Below, in pieces: positions 7,027-10,142 of a DNA stretch of 10,142 bases. Every line of letters starts with the position of its first letter. Position 1 is the first letter of the stretch. Under the pieces are notes generated by a model. The model was not told the DNA's origin, searched no databases, and saw only the letters and a program-made list of their open reading frames with translations. The stretch covers positions 1 to 10,142 of the forward strand of contig JAOZVT010000541.1 of the NCBI GenBank assembly GCA_025869455.1. The letters run 5' to 3'. The translations under genes were made by a program, and so were the position numbers. This DNA comes from Prosthecobacter sp. Lineage in GTDB: Bacteria; Verrucomicrobiota; Verrucomicrobiia; Verrucomicrobiales; Verrucomicrobiaceae.

Positions 7027-7035
7027 CATTTGATA

Positions 7036-7087
7036 AATAACACATTCTTATCACAAATACGTCGCATTTTCCGAAACATGTGTTATT
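7036..7087. promoter_or_regulatory. 10-bp inverted repeat flanking the presumed promoter of the small basic gene
   Basis: AATAACACAT at 7036-7045 is the exact reverse complement of ATGTGTTATT at 7078-7087, with a 32-bp spacer. The region is AT-rich compared with its surroundings and ends 12 bases before ATG 7100. A TTGATA (7030-7035) could be a -35 box, but no matching -10 box lies 17 bp away. The TATAAA at 7089-7094 would place the transcript start at or next to the ATG, giving a leaderless mRNA. The arms could be two half-sites for a dimeric regulator or the ends of a stem in DNA or RNA. The repeat is seen directly; its role is inferred. Confidence 0.45.
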
Positions 7088-7099
7088 CTATAAACCTCT

Positions 7100-7423
7100 A
7101 TGGCTACGACACCGACTCGCAAAACACGTTTCTCCCGCCGCGTCCCTGACCATGTAACCGATGAGCTCGTCAATGTATTGTCCGCTGGTGACACTCTTGA
7201 GTTCAACGCGTTGTTCAAACTGGTCTATGACAATTTGAAACTGAAGAACGCAGTCAGCGGAGGCGAAGAAATGCTCCGTCTGCGCTCTTACGAGAAGCTT
7301 CAGGGCCTCGTTAGCCGTGGTCTTTGCGCCAAGGTCAGCAAGACTTATCGTGGGCTGGAAGGCCTGCGCGCAGCTCATCAGGCTACCATCGCGGCTCGCA
7401 CAGCGCCTGTGGTTGCTCGTTGA
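7100..7423 (+). CDS. Small basic protein of unknown function, winged-helix-like
   Basis: A 107-aa protein not recognised by family. The N-terminus is strongly basic (MATTPTRKTRFSRRV). Residues 17-88 read like a winged helix-turn-helix: helix VTDELVNVLSAG (19-30), helix TLEFNALFKLVYDNLKL (32-48), a long helix EEMLRLRSYEKLQGLVSRG (56-74) as possible recognition helix, then a beta-wing-like GLCAKVSKTYRGL (74-86). The tail is Ala/Thr-rich. This suggests DNA or RNA binding, perhaps nucleoid-associated or regulatory; the fold is inferred from the helix pattern only. No ribosome binding site is seen before the ATG. The gene is monocistronic, with repeats in its upstream region and an intrinsic terminator 20 bases after the stop. 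Clean codon use without breaks supports a real gene. Confidence 0.8.
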   Translation: MATTPTRKTRFSRRVPDHVTDELVNVLSAGDTLEFNALFKLVYDNLKLKNAVSGGEEMLRLRSYEKLQGLVSRGLCAKVSKTYRGLEGLRAAHQATIAARTAPVVAR

Positions 7424-7443
7424 TCCACACTGTAAATTCTAAT

Positions 7444-7477
7444 GAGCCGCTTCCTTTGCTGGGAGCGGCTCTTTTTT
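7444..7477 (+). terminator. Rho-independent terminator of the small basic gene
   Basis: GAGCCGCT (7444-7451) pairs perfectly with AGCGGCTC (7464-7471) around a 12-base loop, and six T follow directly (7472-7477). This is a canonical intrinsic terminator 20 bases after the stop codon of the 7100-7423 gene. It ends that transcription unit before the acetyltransferase. It is the only canonical terminator seen in the window. Confidence 0.92.
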
Positions 7478-7541
7478 GTACTCCCTGGCGACTTACCACT
7501 CCTTGACGTGTGCTGTGGAAGACCACAAAGACTAACCTTCC

Positions 7542-8168
7542 ATGTATTTCAGCGAATCAGACCCCAACACCGAGTCCGAAAAAGAGCTTTCTCCCCTGCT
7601 CCAGGCGATAGTCCCCAAACTCGTTTCATGCCGGATTCGTGAATTCCAGCCAGAGGATCTGGAAGCCTGTGTGGAGATTTATCGATCCAATGAGCCGGAT
7701 TACCTGGATCCTGAGGGTCTGAAGTCATTTGTCGAGTTCCTCGCCATCGGCACATCCTACTTCCTGGTCATCGAATACGATGGTGAACTTGTAGCCTGCG
7801 GTGGGTTGGAACTCATTGGCGACTCCGATACAGCCCAGCTAGTTTATGGCATGGTCCACGGAGACCACCATCGCCGTGGTTTTGGCACGACTTTGCTCGC
7901 TGCTCGCATCTCTTTGCTGGAGCCTGAGGATAGGCCCCTGGAAGTGTGGCTCCAGGCCACGCGGACTTCCGTGCCTTTCTTTGGTCACTTCGGTTTCGAG
8001 CTGCATTCCGTCTCTGCAAAACCTGTCGGCCCCACGCAAGAACGCGCCAGCGTGTGGCTGAGCGTGGATGAACAGGACATCGAAGACATTCGTTTTGCTC
8101 TGGAGGAGCGGACCATTCAGATCTTCCTGAATGACCCAACTGAGGAAGAGGAAGAAGAGGAAGAGTAA
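7542..8168 (+). CDS. GNAT-family N-acetyltransferase with poly-glutamate tail
   Basis: A 208-aa cytoplasmic acetyl-CoA-dependent acetyltransferase. An N-terminal extension of about 28 residues precedes the domain, which begins at CRIREFQPEDLEACVEIY (30-47). The beta4 strand is YFLVIEYDGELVACGGLEL (73-91), and the acetyl-CoA-binding motif A is LVYGMVHGDHHRRGFGTTLL (100-119), with the R-R-G-F-G pyrophosphate loop at 111-115. The later motif SVPFFGHFGFE (143-153) is the usual GNAT beta6/alpha4 segment. The C-terminus ends in eight Glu (201-208) after NDPT, which is unusual for the family. The acceptor is unknown; single-domain GNATs of this kind modify amino groups of small molecules or proteins. 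The gene lies behind the terminator at 7444-7477 and therefore needs its own promoter. TTGACG at 7503 is a possible -35 box, but no good -10 box was found. No ribosome binding site is seen. Confidence 0.9.
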   Translation: MYFSESDPNTESEKELSPLLQAIVPKLVSCRIREFQPEDLEACVEIYRSNEPDYLDPEGLKSFVEFLAIGTSYFLVIEYDGELVACGGLELIGDSDTAQLVYGMVHGDHHRRGFGTTLLAARISLLEPEDRPLEVWLQATRTSVPFFGHFGFELHSVSAKPVGPTQERASVWLSVDEQDIEDIRFALEERTIQIFLNDPTEEEEEEEE

Positions 8169-8253
8169 ATCGGGCTTCATCGCTTAACCCCAAGTCCGCT
8201 GACACATCGGTCTTTCGTGACCGTTTCCTTCTTTCCGTTTCGACCCTGCTTCT

Positions 8254-9183
8254 ATGAAATCGCTGATATCCATTCTCTTTACCCTGGCCTTGATCCCCGC
8301 GCTCTATGCGGCGGATGCAAAACCTGCCGCCAAGAAACCCACCTCGGCTGGCCCTAAGTGGCAGAAGCTAACCCCACTGACGCCCGCAGGCTTTACCCTG
8401 AAGACGCTGGAAGTAGCGAAGTATCCTGAACACACCGTGGAGCTTTATGTGTATGTGCCGGACGCTGAGGGCACCTGGCCCTGCATCCTGGACATCCACG
8501 GCGGCGGCTGGGCCAAACGGCAGGTGGAGGCGGACAAGCCCATGATGGAGCGGCTAGCACAGCGCGGATTTGTCACCGCACTGGTGAGCTATCGCCTGTC
8601 CACCGAAGCGAAGTATCCCGCCGCTATTGATGACTGCAAAGCAGCCCTGCGCTGCCTGCGGGCACATGCCAAGGAACTCAAGATCGACCCAGAACGCATT
8701 GGCTGCATGGGCGGTTCAGCGGGAGGTCATCTCTCAGCCCTAACAGCGATCACGACCGGTTTGCCAGAATTTGAAGGCGAAGGGCCGTTCAAGGATCAAT
8801 CCAGCGCGGTGAAAGCCGGAATCGTCATGGCAGCTACGCAGGATCTCGTGGCTTCCAATACAGGCAAGAAGAGCGAAAACTCCGTGCTGTTCTTCGGCGG
8901 TACCATCGAAGAAATCCCTGAGGTCTATAAGGCCGCTTCCCCCATCACCCACGTGCGTCCAGGCGTCCCACCGATCATCTTCATCGAAGGAGAAAAGGAC
9001 ACCCTCAAAATTGGCCGCGCGGAGATGATGGAAAAGCTGAAAGCCCTGGGGATCGAAACCGAGGTATACACCCTGAAATTTGCTCCGCATCCCTTCTGGA
9101 TGAGTGACCCGTGGTGTGCTGAGACCGTGGACATTGCGACCACCTTTTTCAAAAAGCACCTGGGTGAACCCATGCTAAAATAA
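8254..9183 (+). CDS. Secreted alpha/beta-hydrolase, BD-FAE-like carboxylesterase
   Basis: A 309-aa protein with a clear Sec signal peptide (MKSLISILFTLALIPALYAAD, cleavage near 19-21) and a short Lys/Ala/Pro linker. The oxyanion-hole motif HGGGW is at 82-86. The nucleophile elbow GGSAGG is at 153-158 with Ser155. The acid is probably Asp249 in GEKD (246-249), and the base His279 in APHPFW. The HGGGW motif, the order of the triad and the YRLSTEAKYPAAIDDCKAALRCLR-type segment (113-136) fit the hormone-sensitive-lipase/BD-FAE-like esterases that cut acetyl or feruloyl esters from plant polysaccharides. The exact ester is not known. The protein should act in the periplasm or outside the cell, like the secreted proteins nearby. 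It starts 85 bp after the acetyltransferase and is followed after 39 bp by the beta-helix-like gene, with which it may be co-transcribed. No ribosome binding site is visible. Confidence 0.93.
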   Translation: MKSLISILFTLALIPALYAADAKPAAKKPTSAGPKWQKLTPLTPAGFTLKTLEVAKYPEHTVELYVYVPDAEGTWPCILDIHGGGWAKRQVEADKPMMERLAQRGFVTALVSYRLSTEAKYPAAIDDCKAALRCLRAHAKELKIDPERIGCMGGSAGGHLSALTAITTGLPEFEGEGPFKDQSSAVKAGIVMAATQDLVASNTGKKSENSVLFFGGTIEEIPEVYKAASPITHVRPGVPPIIFIEGEKDTLKIGRAEMMEKLKALGIETEVYTLKFAPHPFWMSDPWCAETVDIATTFFKKHLGEPMLK

Positions 9184-9191
9184 GACTTTGC

Positions 9192-9225
9192 CATCTAGGT
9201 GAATTGCATAACAATCACCTAGATG
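9192..9225 (+). promoter_or_regulatory. 11-bp perfect hairpin containing the next gene's start codon
   Basis: CATCTAGGTGA (9192-9202) is the exact reverse complement of TCACCTAGATG (9215-9225). Inside, TTG (9204-9206) can also pair with CAA (9212-9214) across one bulged A, leaving the loop CATAA. The ATG of the downstream gene (9223-9225) is the last three bases of the 3' arm, so start codon and upstream contact region would be buried in the folded mRNA. The 5' arm contains AGGTGA, a Shine-Dalgarno-like sequence, which is masked by the opposite arm. No T-run follows on either strand, so it is not an intrinsic terminator. The same dyad could instead be an operator in DNA. Confidence 0.6.
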
Positions 9226-10083
9226 AAGAATGCATTGATCTCCCGTTCTAGTTTCCTGGGTTACGGCCTGCTCATCGCCATCATGATGGGCGGGAGCATG
9301 GCTCAGGCCCAACCATCTCCGTTTGATGTCGATGCGCCCCTGAGAGGCAAGATCGACATTGCCGCTGGAAAATACACCCCCAAATACAAGATCATTTTGG
9401 GAGCGAAGGTCAACCCGACCGATAAGCGGCTGGAACCAGCCACGGTGACAACTCCGCGCGGAACGGAGATCAGTCGGGCCGATATCTTGATCGATGAAGG
9501 TCTGTGGCAAGCGGAAGGAACTAAGTTTGCCCAGACTCAGCTCAGGATTGATCTGGGTGGGGCTTTAGTCGCCTACCACTCACTTTTTGAGGACTGTACT
9601 TTAAGCAAAGGTGGCGTCTGGTTTGTGAAATGGCATTCCTCCAAGTGGACTTTTGAGGACTGTGTCTTCACTCGCCAGTTCATTTCTCCTCTGAAGATCA
9701 ACGACATCGGCATCAAGGCCAAAAATTGCACCTTTTATGATGTCCCCTTGGCCATCTTTCAATTCAAGGAAGACACGGGAAGCGAGGTAAAAAATGAGTG
9801 GATGCAGATGGAAAACTGCCGCTTCATCAACTGCGACGTTCCTGAAAGTTTCCTTTTGATGACCAAAAATTGCGTCTTTGACAGTTGTACTTTTGGCCGC
9901 GCTGAACGTGAGCTTCTCATCAAAACACCCTTGGCGGTGACGGTGAACCTGATCAACTCCAGCTCTTCAAAGCCGAAGGCTGGACCTAGCCGCACCATCA
10001 ATGTGGTGGAAGGTGACATCAAAACGGCGGGCGCAAACACGGTGCGCTATCGGCGTACGGGGAAAACGCTGAACTTCGATTGA
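9223..10083 (+). CDS. Secreted protein of unknown function, probable right-handed beta-helix
   Basis: A 286-aa protein starting at ATG 9223. The N-terminus is a signal peptide (MKNALISRSSFLGYGLLIAIMMGGSMAQAQ, AQA-type cleavage near 29). The middle carries a recurring (F/A/M/T)-(E/K)-(D/N)-C-x-(F/L) motif: FEDCTL (122), FEDCVF (144), AKNCTF (166), MENCRF (196) and TKNCVF (214). The motif Cys residues (125, 147, 169, 199, 217) are spaced by 22, 22, 30 and 18 residues, close to one coil of a right-handed parallel beta-helix, so they probably stack as a ladder. Two further Cys (204, 222) each lie 5 residues after a motif Cys. The family includes polysaccharide lyases and surface adhesins, but no catalytic signature is visible and length is modest. 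It may be co-transcribed with the esterase 39 bp upstream. A TTG at codon 5 is an alternative start just outside the hairpin. Confidence 0.85.
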   Translation: MKNALISRSSFLGYGLLIAIMMGGSMAQAQPSPFDVDAPLRGKIDIAAGKYTPKYKIILGAKVNPTDKRLEPATVTTPRGTEISRADILIDEGLWQAEGTKFAQTQLRIDLGGALVAYHSLFEDCTLSKGGVWFVKWHSSKWTFEDCVFTRQFISPLKINDIGIKAKNCTFYDVPLAIFQFKEDTGSEVKNEWMQMENCRFINCDVPESFLLMTKNCVFDSCTFGRAERELLIKTPLAVTVNLINSSSSKPKAGPSRTINVVEGDIKTAGANTVRYRRTGKTLNFD

Positions 10084-10084
10084 T

Positions 10085-10100
10085 GCAACGGCGGCGTTGT
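10085..10100 (+). repeat. Short hairpin after the beta-helix gene, possible weak terminator
   Basis: CAACG (10086-10090) pairs with CGTTG (10095-10099) around a GCGG loop, plus one outer G-T pair, directly after the stop codon of the preceding gene. Only a short, interrupted T-run follows (TTGTTTG). This is below the standard of the terminator at 7444-7477. A second small dyad, CCTGAT/ATCAGG, is at 10121-10134. The last 59 bases hold no gene start that can be judged within the window. Confidence 0.25.
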
Positions 10101-10142
10101 TTGACGAACGCTCTCCTGCACCTGATAGATCAGGCACATGAG

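Noticed and set aside
7503..7533. Promoter for the acetyltransferase with TTGACG as -35 and a TGTGG/CCACA dyad at 7514-7527
   Set aside because: The -35 is good, but no acceptable -10 box occurs at 16-18 bp spacing and the dyad has only five pairs.
8140..8167. GA-rich repeat at the end of the acetyltransferase as a microsatellite or frameshifted end
   Set aside because: It mixes GAG and GAA irregularly, stays in frame to a stop codon and gives a coherent acidic tail; no sign of a broken frame.
7813..8205. Minus-strand open frames opposite the acetyltransferase
   Set aside because: Antisense to the GNAT motif A region and the GAG/GAA tail; the poly-Leu/Phe runs in the translation come from the Glu tail read backwards.
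8208..8223. CGGTC/GACCG hairpin after the acetyltransferase as a terminator
   Set aside because: The stem has only five pairs and the following tract is pyrimidine-rich but interrupted by C, so it does not reach terminator quality.
1..10142. CRISPR arrays, tRNA/rRNA genes, insertion sequences, phage or toxin-antitoxin genes
   Set aside because: Looked for on both strands; no regularly spaced repeats, no cloverleaf-like segments, and no transposase, integrase or toxin-like proteins were seen.

Overview
The window looks like ordinary chromosomal DNA of a Gram-negative, moderately GC-rich heterotroph. The best guess is a member of the Verrucomicrobia (Prosthecobacter/Verrucomicrobium-like). This rests on protein style: a Tat-exported Gfo/Idh/MocA oxidoreductase, a secreted PQQ-type beta-propeller, a secreted BD-FAE-like esterase, a secreted SGNH hydrolase, an MEP-pathway ispF, and a near absence of Shine-Dalgarno sequences. 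The taxon is an inference. Ten genes are called, eight of them complete enzymes or regulators of recognisable families. No tRNA, rRNA, CRISPR array, insertion sequence or phage gene was seen, and no gene-free stretch exceeds 175 bases.

Layout. At 1-1796 everything is on the minus strand: the 5' part of a secreted SGNH/GDSL hydrolase (1-273, running off the left edge), ispF (411-884) and an AraC-family regulator (930-1796). A 135-bp divergent intergenic region (1797-1931) follows. It carries a 15-bp direct repeat with exactly 21-bp phasing, the geometry of an AraC-family operator. From 1932 to the right edge everything is on the plus strand. An AmgK-like sugar kinase (1932-2915) is coupled by a one-base TGATG overlap to an RlmM-like 2'-O-ribose methyltransferase (2915-3943). 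Next come a Tat-exported Gfo/Idh/MocA oxidoreductase (4039-5451) and a secreted beta-propeller protein (5618-6925), separated by a strong hairpin. A small, basic, winged-helix-like protein of unknown function (7100-7423) is an isolated transcription unit. It has a structured upstream region (tandem 11-bp repeats and a 10-bp inverted repeat) and a textbook intrinsic terminator (7444-7477). After it lie a GNAT acetyltransferase with a poly-Glu tail (7542-8168), a secreted alpha/beta esterase (8254-9183) and a secreted, probably beta-helical protein (9223-10083). The start codon of the last gene lies inside an 11-bp hairpin.

How the genes may work together. The exported set (SGNH hydrolase, Gfo/Idh/MocA enzyme, beta-propeller, BD-FAE-like esterase, beta-helix protein) fits periplasmic or extracellular handling of substituted polysaccharides, but the genes do not form one operon and the link is only thematic. 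The AraC regulator may control the divergent kinase-methyltransferase pair and/or itself. The observations most worth following are regulatory DNA elements rather than a new multi-gene system: the 21-bp-phased repeat, the start-codon hairpin at 9192-9225 and the promoter region of the small winged-helix-like protein.
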